11,206 bases of DNA from Gallionella sp. (GCA_017880945.1 JADGRM010000049.1:1-11206), one strand, 5' to 3'; shown: positions 1-7,427, counted from the stretch's first letter. Notes: generated by a model from the sequence alone, not told the origin. Numbers and translations: made by a program.

Positions 1-793
1 CTCCAGCCTGGAAGAGACCGCCTCCAGCATGGAAGAACTGACCTCGACCGTGAAGCAGAACGCCGAGAACGCCAAGCAGGCCAACCAACTGGCGGCGAAC
101 GCATCGGACATCGCGGTCAAGGGCGGGCGGGCGGTGAATGAAGTGGTCGACACGATGGCCTCGATCAGCACCAGCTCGAAGAAGATCGGGGACATCATCA
201 GCGTGATCGAAGGCATCGCGTTTCAGACCAACATCCTGGCGTTGAACGCCGCAGTCGAAGCCGCCCGCGCCGGCGAGCAGGGGCGCGGCTTCGCGGTCGT
301 CGCGGCAGAGGTGCGCAACCTGGCGCAACGCTCGGCTGCTGCAGCAAAAGAGATCAAAGTCCTGATCGGCGACTCGGTGGACAAAGTGGATACTGGCTCC
401 AAACAGGTGGATCAGGCCGGTGCGACGATGGAAGAGATCGTCACTGCGGTGAAACGCGTCACCGACATCATGGCCGAGATATCTGCCGCCTCCGACGAGC
501 AGAGTACGGGCATCGAGGAAGTCAATCGGGCGATCATCCAGATGGACGACGTGACGCAGCAGAATGCGGCACTGGTGGAAGAAGCGGCGGCCGCGGCCGA
601 ATCAATGCAAGAGCAGGCGAACAACCTGTTTGCAGCGGTGGGCGTGTTCAAGCTGAAAGAAGGCAGTGGCGGCGCAGAGACAGCTGTCACTAAAGTAACT
701 AAGCTTGCTGCCAAACCTGCTATCGCGCATCGCGCCCCGACCCGTCACGCCCTGACCATAGCTCCAATGCACAGGAAAGGGGACCGGACATGA
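1..793 (+). CDS. Methyl-accepting chemotaxis protein, C-terminal part (5' end outside window)
   Basis: Chemoreceptor signalling domain that in this family binds CheW/CheA and controls kinase activity. The reading frame is open from the first bases, so the start and the ligand-binding, transmembrane and HAMP parts lie upstream. The visible protein opens with a methylation-helix sequence (SSLEETASSMEELTSTV). The highly conserved hairpin tip is encoded at about 194-360 (IAFQTNILALNAAVEAARAG, then QGRGFAVVAAEVRNLAQRS). A second helix with an EEAAAAAESM segment follows. The C-terminus is a basic, low-complexity tail of about 45 residues without a CheR-docking NWETF-type pentapeptide. The stop codon overlaps the next start (ATGA at 790-793), so the two genes are probably translationally coupled. 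The family assignment is very secure; the ligand cannot be inferred. Confidence 0.95.
   Translation, partial: SSLEETASSMEELTSTVKQNAENAKQANQLAANASDIAVKGGRAVNEVVDTMASISTSSKKIGDIISVIEGIAFQTNILALNAAVEAARAGEQGRGFAVVAAEVRNLAQRSAAAAKEIKVLIGDSVDKVDTGSKQVDQAGATMEEIVTAVKRVTDIMAEISAASDEQSTGIEEVNRAIIQMDDVTQQNAALVEEAAAAAESMQEQANNLFAAVGVFKLKEGSGGAETAVTKVTKLAAKPAIAHRAPTRHALTIAPMHRKGDRT
773..780 (+). promoter_or_regulatory. Ribosome binding site of the GAF-transporter gene
   Basis: AGGAAAGG lies 9 nt upstream of the ATG at 790, inside the 3' end of the chemoreceptor gene. It supports the ATGA-overlap start. Confidence 0.6.
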
Positions 794-2280
794 ACTACGG
801 GAAGTCACTGCTTGACCGTATCATGGTGACTGCGGCAAAAAAGATGCGTTGCGAAAAGGGAACACTCTTTCTCTACGACGAAAAGACCAGGGAGTTGTGG
901 TCGGCCGTCATTCAGCACGAATTCATTAACGATATTCGTGTTGAACCGCCGCAAGGACTTGCGGGATATTCCTTCTGGAAAGGCGAGGTCGTCAGTGTGC
1001 CGGACGCGTACGCGGACAGCCGCTTCAATAAGGAAATCGATAAGCAGACCGGCTTTACCACCCGGTCGGTACTATGCATGCCCGTGACGGACAAGGCGGG
1101 CAAAAGCATCGGCGTCGCGCAGATGCTGAACAAGCTGGACGGAACTCCGTTCAACGACGACGACGAGAAACACCTCAAGACCGTTGTCACAGAAATCTCG
1201 GAAACGCTTGGCAAGTCGGAAAGCTGGACATCCCGCATCCCCGGAGTCATCTTGGCAGCATTCGTTGCGACTTCTGGATGGATTTTCCATGAATCACTTT
1301 CTGGTGTGTTGAAAAGTTCTCTCAGCACCGTACTCTTTGTCGTAATGTTTGGTGTACTTCTTAGCAATGTGTTCATCCTGCGAATGGCATATCTTCCGGG
1401 CATTCAATTTTGCATGAGGCAGTTGCTGCGGTTCGGCATCGTCCTTATGGGAGCGGGCATCATGTTTAGCGATGTGCTGAAGATCGGCGGAACCTCCCTG
1501 CTGCTGATATGCGCGGTCATATCGATTGCGTTCGTCGTGGCGCATGCATTGGGAAGGCTGTTCGGTATCCCGCTCCGATTGGCAACCCTGATTGCCGGCG
1601 GAACCGCCATATGCGGTGGTAGTGCTATCGCGGCGCTGACGCCGGTGATCAAGGCAAGTGATGAGGACTTATCATTTGCCATCGCGATGAATACCCTGCT
1701 GGGGACGTTCGCTGTAATTTTTCTTCCGTTGATAGGACATTATTTCGGTTTGAGCAACGCAATATTCGGGCTTTGGGCGGGAACCGCGGTTAACGACACC
1801 GCCCAGGTCGTGGCGACAGGCCAATCGTATAGCCCGGTCTCGGGCGACATTGCGACGATCATCAAGCTGACGCGAAATGCCCTGATGGTTGCGATCATTC
1901 CCGTGGTCGCGTTTGTCTATATCAACTACATAGGCGGGCAGATCGGCGGAAAGAATGTCCCATTCCTTACCCAGGCCAAGCGGTCGATCCCAGGATTTGT
2001 GCTGGGCTTTCTGGTGACGGCCACGCTCAACAGCATCGGATTGTTCAGTTGGATGACCTCTTTTTCAGGCATGAACATATCCGGCTTTATCAGCCAGGTA
2101 ACAAGTTGGTCGATTCTGATTGCCTTGGCGGCGATCGGTCTAGGGACAGACCTGTTAAAAATGAGGCAAGTCGGCGCCAACACCATCGTCGTGGCGTGTG
2201 CGACATTCATCGCGGCCGCAGTCGGAAGCCTGTTTCTGATCACGGCATTCGGGCTGGGGGGTCAGCTTGGATTGAAATAG
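790..2280 (+). CDS. GAF domain fused to YeiH/UPF0324-family putative anion (sulfate) exporter
   Basis: A 496-residue, two-part protein. Residues about 5-140 form a cytosolic GAF domain (LLDRIMVTAAKKM, TLFLYDEKTRELWSAV, GLAGY). It contains N114-K115, F121 and D125-E126, matching the NK-Xn-F-X3-DE motif of cyclic-nucleotide-binding GAF domains. Residues about 149-490 are a multi-span membrane region with hallmarks of the YeiH/UPF0324 family (putative sulfate exporters): GIVLMGAGI, LIAGGTAICGGSAIAALTPV (268-287), FGLWAGTAVNDTAQVVA (326-342), DIATIIKLTRNALM and PGFVLGFLVTATLNS. Family members are usually about 340 residues without a sensor, so the N-terminal GAF is an added module. The start is fixed by the overlap with the chemoreceptor stop and an upstream ribosome site. 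The family assignment is secure; the substrate is only the family's proposed one, and regulation by GAF ligand is inference. Confidence 0.9.
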   Translation: MNYGKSLLDRIMVTAAKKMRCEKGTLFLYDEKTRELWSAVIQHEFINDIRVEPPQGLAGYSFWKGEVVSVPDAYADSRFNKEIDKQTGFTTRSVLCMPVTDKAGKSIGVAQMLNKLDGTPFNDDDEKHLKTVVTEISETLGKSESWTSRIPGVILAAFVATSGWIFHESLSGVLKSSLSTVLFVVMFGVLLSNVFILRMAYLPGIQFCMRQLLRFGIVLMGAGIMFSDVLKIGGTSLLLICAVISIAFVVAHALGRLFGIPLRLATLIAGGTAICGGSAIAALTPVIKASDEDLSFAIAMNTLLGTFAVIFLPLIGHYFGLSNAIFGLWAGTAVNDTAQVVATGQSYSPVSGDIATIIKLTRNALMVAIIPVVAFVYINYIGGQIGGKNVPFLTQAKRSIPGFVLGFLVTATLNSIGLFSWMTSFSGMNISGFISQVTSWSILIALAAIGLGTDLLKMRQVGANTIVVACATFIAAAVGSLFLITAFGLGGQLGLK

Positions 2281-2880
2281 GGATTGCTGAGCAAATGATC
2301 CTGGAGTCTAAGGAGGTAATCGCTTTGCCGTGCTAACGGATGAGGCCAGGCCACCGGACCTTTCATGCATGAATTCTGGCACGATGATTATGGAGTCGAA
2401 TGAGCCAAGTCGTATGCTGGATTGTGCGCGAAAGCGTCTGTAGTAGAAGGAAACCCGGCCCGGTGGAGCCTTGCCAAGAGCAGGTGGTGCTGTCCCTAAG
2501 TGCGAGAAACGCGAAATATAACAACGGGAGTCGTATGACTGCTCAGAGGTGTAAGCGGCGCAGGATCATAGTTCCACATAGAACACATTGGCGCACCACC
2601 AAGGGTTCTCCCTGTCCGTCAGCTAAGGCCGACCAGGCGTCATCCGCCTACTTTTACTGAAGTTCTCCAAAATTGTGCAGGCAGGACGCTCGTCGGCGTG
2701 ATTTTCAGCTGGTATCCGCAGCACATAGCAGACGTTTTATTAAATATATCGTACGGGCTATCAGACATTCTTCAGAGCGGATAGGGCGCAAGCGTTATTG
2801 CACAACATGCAAGCCTGGAGTCACAATAATCGGCTGGGCATGTCACAATCGCGTCCTGCACAATTCATGATTTCAAATTC
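2281..2880. other. Intergenic region without a convincing gene
   Basis: About 600 bp between the transporter and rlmJ. Short open frames exist (for example 2400-2660 and 2673-2870) but resemble no family and lack ribosome sites. The region holds a perfect AAGGAGGT at 2310-2317 that leads only to a 3-codon frame (TTG at 2325, stop 2334-2336), and a perfect 12-bp palindrome TTCATGCATGAA at 2362-2373. Repeated CACAAT motifs lie close to rlmJ. No clear rho-independent terminator follows the transporter. It could be a decayed gene or an unrecognised structured RNA; the sequence does not decide. Confidence 0.5.
2798..2827 (+). promoter_or_regulatory. Possible weak promoter of the rlmJ operon
   Basis: TTGCAC (2798-2803) lies 18 nt from CACAAT (2822-2827, 4 of 6 matches to the -10 consensus). 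This would give a leader of about 47 nt. GTCACAAT occurs twice, at 2820-2827 and 2842-2849, which could mark a regulator site. Only a consensus match supports this. Confidence 0.3.
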
Positions 2881-3729
2881 ATGCTGAGTTACCGCCACGC
2901 CTTTCATGCCGGCAATCATGCCGATGTGCTGAAACACTTCATCGAGGTGCAGTTGCTGCGCTATCTGGCTCAAAAGGGCAAGCCGTTCTGGTACATCGAT
3001 ACCCATGCCGGAGCCGGTTGCTATGCGCTGGATAGCGGTTATGCTACGCAGAATGCTGAGTATGAAAGCGGCATCGCGCGGTTGTGGGAGCGCGACGATC
3101 TGCCTGCACCGTTGGCGGACTATGTGGCACTGGTGAAGCGTATCAATCCCGATGGGCAGATGAAACTCTATCCCGGCTCGCCGCTGGTTGCGCTGGAGTT
3201 GTTGCGGAAACAGGACAAGATGCGCTTGTTCGAGCTGCATCCGACCGACAGCGAGCTCTTGCAGCAGAATTTTTCCGGGCATGGCACGCAGGTATTGATG
3301 CAGACTGCCGATGGCTTTGGTGCGCTGAAAGCCTTGTTGCCGCCTCCGCCACGCCGCGCGCTGGTGTTGATCGACCCGCCCTATGAAGACAAACAGGATT
3401 ATCAGCGCGTGGTGTCGGCGTTACGGGAAGGGCTAAAACGCTTTGCCGGCGGTGTGTATGCGGTGTGGTATCCGCAGTTGCAGCGCGCTGAGTCGCGCCA
3501 GTTGCCCGAGCAACTCAAGCAATTGCCGGTAAAAAGCTGGCTTCATGTCGCGCTCAGCGTGCAAGCCCCAAGCGAAGATGGCTTTGGCATGCATGGCAGC
3601 GGGATGTTCATACTCAATCCGCCGTGGCTGTTGCATGGCGTGCTGCGGGAAGTGATGCCGTATCTGGTGAAGGTATTGGGGCAAGATGGCGAAGGCAGTT
3701 TCGTGCTGGAATATGATGAGAATGCATGA
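2881..3729 (+). CDS. rlmJ: 23S rRNA (adenine-2030-N6)-methyltransferase RlmJ
   Basis: SAM-dependent enzyme that in E. coli methylates N6 of A2030 in 23S rRNA before or during ribosome assembly. The 282 residues match the family's usual length, and the start is the family's MLSYRHAFHAGNHADVLKH. The SAM-binding segment is YIDTHAGAG (38-46), and the N6-adenine methyltransferase signature DPPY is at 165-168 (LVLIDPPYEDK). The glycine-rich GSGMFILNPPW near the C-terminus is also typical. No Shine-Dalgarno sequence is obvious before the ATG, but the family N-terminus fixes the start. It is the first gene of a tight operon and overlaps the glycosylase gene by 4 bp (ATGA at 3726). The function is secure by motif content. 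Confidence 0.95.
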   Translation: MLSYRHAFHAGNHADVLKHFIEVQLLRYLAQKGKPFWYIDTHAGAGCYALDSGYATQNAEYESGIARLWERDDLPAPLADYVALVKRINPDGQMKLYPGSPLVALELLRKQDKMRLFELHPTDSELLQQNFSGHGTQVLMQTADGFGALKALLPPPPRRALVLIDPPYEDKQDYQRVVSALREGLKRFAGGVYAVWYPQLQRAESRQLPEQLKQLPVKSWLHVALSVQAPSEDGFGMHGSGMFILNPPWLLHGVLREVMPYLVKVLGQDGEGSFVLEYDENA

Positions 3730-4394
3730 AACAATCACCTATGCTTACATTTAAAGAAGATTGTCGCCGATGTTCACGCCTGGCCGGGTTTCTCGATCAG
3801 GTTCGGGTTGAGCATCCGGATTATCATGCGTTGCCGGTCAGTTCATTCGGTAAGACAGGCGGCAAATTTTTGATCGTCGGTTTGGCCCCCGGTATGCACG
3901 GCGCAAATCGTACCGGTCGGCCGTTCACCGGCGATTTTGCGGGTAATCTATTGTACGGTTCGTTGCACAAATACGGCTTCGCCAGCAGTGCCGACCCTTT
4001 GGACGTGGCGGGCAATGCGAACTCGGCGTTGACTTTGAGAAATTGTCGCATCACCAATGCAGTGCGCTGCCTGCCGCCGCAGAACAAGCCGGAGCCCGGC
4101 GAGATCCGCACCTGCAACGGTTTCGTTGTCGAGGAGCTATCCTTGCTGCCAAAAGGTGCGGCGATCATGGCTTTAGGCACGATAGCCCATCAGGCGGTGC
4201 TGACAGCGCTGCAACTGCGCAAAAGCAGTTATGCGTTCGGGCATGGCGTGCGGCACGCGTTGCCAAATGGACAGACGTTGTTCGATAGTTATCATTGCAG
4301 CCGCTATAACACCCAAACCAAACGCCTGACCACGGCGATGTTCGAGGCGGTTATCGCGGATATTGCCAAACATCTTGAGTCCAAACATTCTTGA
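3726..4394 (+). CDS. Uracil-DNA glycosylase, family 5 (UDGb)-like, iron-sulfur type
   Basis: Base-excision repair enzyme expected to remove uracil, and in this family also other deaminated bases, from DNA. Motif 1 is GLAPGMHGANRTGRPFTGD (52-70), typical of the family 5 branch, in which the polar catalytic residue of other UDGs is absent. Motif 2 is SYHCSRYNTQT (188-198) with H190. Four cysteines, C13, C16 (CRRC), C115 and C130, have the spacing expected for the family's 4Fe-4S cluster. The length of 222 residues is normal. C191 follows the motif-2 histidine where a proline is common in related enzymes. The gene is embedded between rlmJ and uvrC with 4-bp overlaps on both sides, which places base and nucleotide excision repair in one transcript. 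Family 4 membership is less likely because of the HGANRTG motif. Confidence 0.88.
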   Translation: MKQSPMLTFKEDCRRCSRLAGFLDQVRVEHPDYHALPVSSFGKTGGKFLIVGLAPGMHGANRTGRPFTGDFAGNLLYGSLHKYGFASSADPLDVAGNANSALTLRNCRITNAVRCLPPQNKPEPGEIRTCNGFVVEELSLLPKGAAIMALGTIAHQAVLTALQLRKSSYAFGHGVRHALPNGQTLFDSYHCSRYNTQTKRLTTAMFEAVIADIAKHLESKHS

Positions 4395-6253
4395 GTCAAA
4401 ATATCTTGGATGCTGACAAATTCGACCCCAAACCTATACTCGACAGCCTGCCGCTGCTGCCGGGTGTGTATCGCTATTACGATGGCAACGGCGAGGTGCT
4501 ATATGTCGGTAAGGCCAAGCAGTTAAAAAAACGAGTCTCGTCTTATTTCCAGAAAACCAATGTTTCGCCGCGCATCAGTTTGATGGTGTCGCACATCGCG
4601 CGTATCGAAACCACGGTCACACGCTCTGAAGCGGAGGCGTTGCTGCTGGAAAACAATTTAATAAAATCATTAAGACCACGCTATAATGTATTGTTTAGAG
4701 ACGATAAGTCTTATCCTTATATCGTGCTGACCGGGGATGAATTCCCGCGCCTGACCTACTACCGCGGCACGCCCAACCGCAAGCATCAATACTTCGGACC
4801 TTACCCGAATTCGTTTGCGGCCAAGGAAAGCATGCAGCTGCTGCAAAGGATCTTCCGCATTCGCACCTGCGAAGACAGCGTGTTCAACAATCGCACCCGT
4901 CCCTGTTTGCTGCACCAGATCCATCGCTGTAATGCGCCGTGCGTGAAATTGATTTCGGCAGAAGATTATCAAGCTGATATCCGCAACGCGGTGCTATTGC
5001 TACAAGGTCGTCACCAGGAGGTCGAGCAGACCCTGCGCGCGGCGATGGAGCATGCTGCTGAAGGACAACATTACGAACACGCCGCCGCGTTGCGCGACCA
5101 ATTGCGTGCGTTGCACACCGTGCAGCAAAAGCAATTCGTCGAGTCCACCGGCGGCGCGACGGATGCCGACATCATCGCGCTGGCGCAGTCCGAAAGGCTT
5201 GTGGCCGGGCACCCGCAGGATGGCCTGGTCTGCGTGAATCTGGCGATGGTGCGCGGCGGGCGACATTTGGGCGACAAGAGTTTCTTCCCCGAACATGCCG
5301 AAGATCTTTCGGCGAACGAGATCGTGCAGGCATTCATCGCGCAGCATTATTTGAATCGCAGCGTGCCGCCATTGCTGGTGCTGGATGCCGAGTGTGATGA
5401 CGAAACGCTGGCGCAATTGCTCAGCGAACAGGCGGGACATGCGGTGAAGATCAGCCAGGCGGCGAGCGGGGAGCGCAAGCAGTGGCTGGAAATGGCCCAA
5501 CGCAATGCGCTACTGGCCTTGCAACAACGGAAAGCTCAGCAGGGCGGACAGAAGCTGCGCCTGGATAAACTGCGCGAATTTCTGGATATGCCGGATCTGC
5601 AGCGCATCGAGTGCTTCGACATCAGCCACACGATGGGCGAAGCGGCACAGGCTTCCTGCGTGGTGTATGAGAATCTCGACATGCGCTCCAGCCAATATCG
5701 CCGCTATAACATCAGCGGCATCACGCCCGGCGACGATTATGCGGCGATGCGCCAAGCCTTGATGCGCCGCTATCAGAAGCTCGCCGAAGATGGCCAAAAG
5801 GAGGAGCGCGCGCGGCCTGATCTGGTATTGATCGACGGCGGCCTGGGGCAATTGCATATCGCGATGGAAGTGATGCACGAACTGGGCTTGAATGAACTGG
5901 CCCTGGTGGGCGTGGCCAAAGGCGAGGAACGCAAAGCCGGATTGGAGCAACTGATTTTCCCGGATGGCACGGCAAAACAGTTGCGTAGCGACGATCCGGC
6001 ACTGCATTTGATCCAGCAGATCCGCGACGAGGCGCACCGCTTCGCCATCACCGGACATCGGGCCAAGCGCGGCAAGGCGCGCACCGCCTCATCGCTGGAA
6101 GAAATCAGCGGGGTGGGGGACAAGCGGCGGCGCAGCTTGTTGACTCACTTTGGTGGCTTGCGCGAAGTGGCGCAGGCCAGCGTCGAGCAGCTCTGTCAGG
6201 TGGAAGGAATCAGCAAATCACTTGCTGAAAAGATTTATCAGCAGCTACACTAG
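4391..6253 (+). CDS. uvrC: Excinuclease ABC subunit C (UvrC)
   Basis: Nuclease of nucleotide excision repair that makes both incisions around a UvrB-bound lesion. It has 620 residues, close to the usual length. The N-terminal GIY-YIG domain (about 22-100) has LPGVYRYY and EVLYVGKAKQLKKRV. Cysteines C160, C172, C180 and C184 match the reported UvrC iron-sulfur cluster ligands. The UvrB-interacting UVR motif spans about 205-240. The RNase H-like 5' incision domain includes FDISHTMGEAAQ with D410, LIDGGLGQL with D482, and H549. Tandem helix-hairpin-helix motifs fill 568-620. The start is TTG at 4391, overlapping the glycosylase stop (TTGA). No ATG fits the family N-terminus and no strong ribosome site is seen, so expression probably relies on translational coupling. 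A second in-frame TTG at 4406 is an alternative. Confidence 0.96.
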   Translation: MSQNILDADKFDPKPILDSLPLLPGVYRYYDGNGEVLYVGKAKQLKKRVSSYFQKTNVSPRISLMVSHIARIETTVTRSEAEALLLENNLIKSLRPRYNVLFRDDKSYPYIVLTGDEFPRLTYYRGTPNRKHQYFGPYPNSFAAKESMQLLQRIFRIRTCEDSVFNNRTRPCLLHQIHRCNAPCVKLISAEDYQADIRNAVLLLQGRHQEVEQTLRAAMEHAAEGQHYEHAAALRDQLRALHTVQQKQFVESTGGATDADIIALAQSERLVAGHPQDGLVCVNLAMVRGGRHLGDKSFFPEHAEDLSANEIVQAFIAQHYLNRSVPPLLVLDAECDDETLAQLLSEQAGHAVKISQAASGERKQWLEMAQRNALLALQQRKAQQGGQKLRLDKLREFLDMPDLQRIECFDISHTMGEAAQASCVVYENLDMRSSQYRRYNISGITPGDDYAAMRQALMRRYQKLAEDGQKEERARPDLVLIDGGLGQLHIAMEVMHELGLNELALVGVAKGEERKAGLEQLIFPDGTAKQLRSDDPALHLIQQIRDEAHRFAITGHRAKRGKARTASSLEEISGVGDKRRRSLLTHFGGLREVAQASVEQLCQVEGISKSLAEKIYQQLH

Positions 6254-6257
6254 CTAC

Positions 6258-6830
6258 ATGCCGCTCAACATTCCCAATCTGCTCACGTGGTTAAGAATCC
6301 TGCTCATTCCAGTATTCGTCTCGGTTTTTTATCTGTCTGACCACACACTGGGTCCACATCTCAAGAATCTATTTGCCACCACCGCGTTTTTATTGGCGGC
6401 GATCACTGATTGGCTAGATGGTTACCTGGCGCGCAGATTGAACCAGTATTCCGCATTCGGCGCGTTTCTTGACCCGGTGGCCGACAAGCTGATGGTGGCG
6501 GCGGCTTTGATCGTGCTGGTCAAACTGGGGCGCGCCGATGCGATTATCTCTTTCATTATCATCGGACGCGAAATCACCATTTCTGCACTGCGCGAGTGGA
6601 TGGCCAAGCTTGGTGAAAGCAGGAGTGTCGCAGTCTCGATGCTGGGCAAAGTCAAAACTTCTTTTCAGATGATCGCAATTGTGCTGCTGCTGTATCACGA
6701 ACGCGTGCTGGAAGTAGATTGCCAGGTGATCGGCTCGTTGCTGTTGTATCTTGCCGCCTTGCTCACCCTGTGGTCGATGGGCTATTACTTGATGCTGGCC
6801 TCGCCCAAACTAAAAAAACATCTAAACTAA
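6258..6830 (+). CDS. pgsA: CDP-diacylglycerol–glycerol-3-phosphate 3-phosphatidyltransferase
   Basis: Inner-membrane enzyme that makes phosphatidylglycerophosphate from CDP-diacylglycerol and glycerol-3-phosphate, the committed step to phosphatidylglycerol and cardiolipin. It has 190 residues, the normal size. It starts MPLNIPNLLTWLRILLIPVF, the classic family N-terminus, at ATG 6258, only 4 nt after the uvrC stop. An upstream in-frame ATG at 6150 lies inside uvrC and would add 36 unrelated residues. The CDP-alcohol phosphotransferase signature D-x2-DG-x2-AR-x8-G-x3-D-x3-D is complete (DWLDGYLARR, then FGAFLDPVADK). Several hydrophobic membrane segments follow. uvrC-pgsA adjacency is common in proteobacteria. 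The tRNA promoter begins immediately after the stop. Confidence 0.96.
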   Translation: MPLNIPNLLTWLRILLIPVFVSVFYLSDHTLGPHLKNLFATTAFLLAAITDWLDGYLARRLNQYSAFGAFLDPVADKLMVAAALIVLVKLGRADAIISFIIIGREITISALREWMAKLGESRSVAVSMLGKVKTSFQMIAIVLLLYHERVLEVDCQVIGSLLLYLAALLTLWSMGYYLMLASPKLKKHLN

Positions 6831-6831
6831 A

Positions 6832-6859
6832 TTGATTTTCAGCACTGCGTCTGTATAAT
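6832..6859 (+). promoter_or_regulatory. Promoter of the tRNA cluster
   Basis: TTGATT (6832-6837) lies 16 nt from a perfect TATAAT (6854-6859), right after the pgsA stop. Transcription would start near 6866, only a few bases before tRNA-Pro. Consensus match only, but the position fits well. Confidence 0.75.
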
Positions 6860-6869
6860 GCGCAGCCTT

Positions 6870-6946
6870 CGGGGTGTAGCGTAGCCTGGTAGCGCGCCTG
6901 CTTTGGGAGCAGGATGTCGGGAGTTCGAATCTCTCCACCCCGACCA
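6870..6946 (+). tRNA. tRNA-Pro(UGG)
   Basis: A 77-nt cloverleaf. The acceptor CGGGGTG pairs with CACCCCG, and the anticodon stem CCTGC/GCAGG holds loop TTTGGGA with anticodon TGG followed by G37, typical of proline tRNA. The T-loop is GTTCGAAT, the discriminator base is A, and CCA is encoded (6944-6946). Confidence 0.96.
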
Positions 6947-6984
6947 GGTTTTAGTAAGCATTGAAATAGCCCAAGAAAAGAATT

Positions 6985-7061
6985 GTGCCCGTAGCTCAAC
7001 CGGATAGAGCACCAGCCTTCTAAGCTGGGGGTTGCAGGTTCGATTCCTGTCGGGCACACCA
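6985..7061 (+). tRNA. tRNA-Arg(UCU)
   Basis: A 77-nt cloverleaf. The acceptor GTGCCCG pairs with CGGGCAC, and anticodon stem CCAGC/GCTGG holds loop CTTCTAA with anticodon TCT, which reads AGA. The T-loop is GTTCGATT and CCA is encoded. It lies 38 nt after tRNA-Pro and is probably cotranscribed with it. Confidence 0.95.
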
Positions 7062-7082
7062 GTGCCTGTCGGGTGCTTGGAC

Positions 7083-7311
7083 ATAACCAGCCACTTGTCT
7101 GTCGTTTTTGGACTGACTAGTGGAATGGCTAGTAGTTTTATCAAAAGATTTTCGTCCAGCAAACGTTTCATAACCAGAGGCTTGTCGATGTTGTTTATCG
7201 GCTTAGCCGAATGGCTATAACCAATGACTAACCCAACACAACACGTTGTGTTAGTCAGATGGCTATAACCAACCACTTGCAACAGCCTTCTGGTTGCTTA
7301 GCGGGGTGGCT
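7083..7311 (+). repeat. Four imperfect 47-48 bp repeats between tRNA-Arg and tRNA-His
   Basis: Units at 7083-7130, 7170-7216, 7217-7264 and 7265-7311 each begin with ATAACCA and end with TGGCT, with a variable centre. The last three are directly contiguous; 39 bases separate the first two. Several units carry internal inverted repeats: CCACT/AGTGG in unit 1, CGGC/GCCG in unit 2, AACACAAC/GTTGTGTT in unit 3 and GCAAC/GTTGC in unit 4. Units 1 and 4 share a similar tail, AGTAGTTTTATCA and AGTTGTTTTACCA. The identity of this family is unknown. Confidence 0.65.
7225..7257 (+). repeat. Long inverted repeat inside the tRNA spacer
   Basis: TGACTAAC near the left end and GTTAGTCA at the right end enclose a nearly continuous palindrome, AACACAAC-AC-GTTGTGTT. 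In RNA it would form a strong stem-loop. No T-run follows, so it is not a standard terminator; RNA processing or protein binding are possible. Confidence 0.6.
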
Positions 7312-7350
7312 AGTTGTTTTACCAGTAGGTTTATCAGTTGTCCCATCAAT

Positions 7351-7427
7351 GGTGGCTGTAGCTCAGTTGGTAGAGTCCCGGATTGTGATTCCGGTTGTCG
7401 TGGGTTCGAGCCCCATCAGTCACCCCA
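7351..7427 (+). tRNA. tRNA-His(GUG)
   Basis: The acceptor GTGGCTG (7352-7358) pairs with CAGTCAC, with one G-T wobble. The extra G at -1 (7351) faces C73, the histidine identity pair. The anticodon stem CCGGA/TCCGG holds loop TTGTGAT with anticodon GTG. The T-loop is GTTCGAGC and CCA is encoded (7425-7427). It is the last tRNA before the accessory region, so its 3' end is a candidate integration site. Confidence 0.95.

Noticed and set aside
912..1545. Minus-strand open frames opposite the GAF-transporter gene
   Set aside because: Antisense shadows of a gene with clear domain matches.
2400..2660. 86-residue plus-strand open frame in the gap before rlmJ
   Set aside because: No ribosome site and no recognisable family; residue composition looks like random coding of GC-rich DNA. 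The DNA briefly recalled a group II intron, but no domain V or 5' GUGYG consensus could be confirmed.
5000..6123. Long minus-strand open frames inside uvrC (up to 182 residues)
   Set aside because: Shadows of the strongly supported uvrC frame with no family features.
6150..6257. Upstream extension of PgsA by 36 residues
   Set aside because: It overlaps uvrC coding sequence and does not resemble the family; the ATG at 6258 gives the normal N-terminus.
6839..7282. 147-residue minus-strand open frame across tRNA-Pro and tRNA-Arg
   Set aside because: Its sequence (for example PDRNRTCNPQLRRLV and WRDSNSRHPAPKAG) is the familiar spurious translation of antisense tRNA genes.
7083..7311. CRISPR array between the tRNA genes
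   Set aside because: Only the ends of each unit are shared, no conserved 28-37 bp repeat with unique spacers, and no cas genes.
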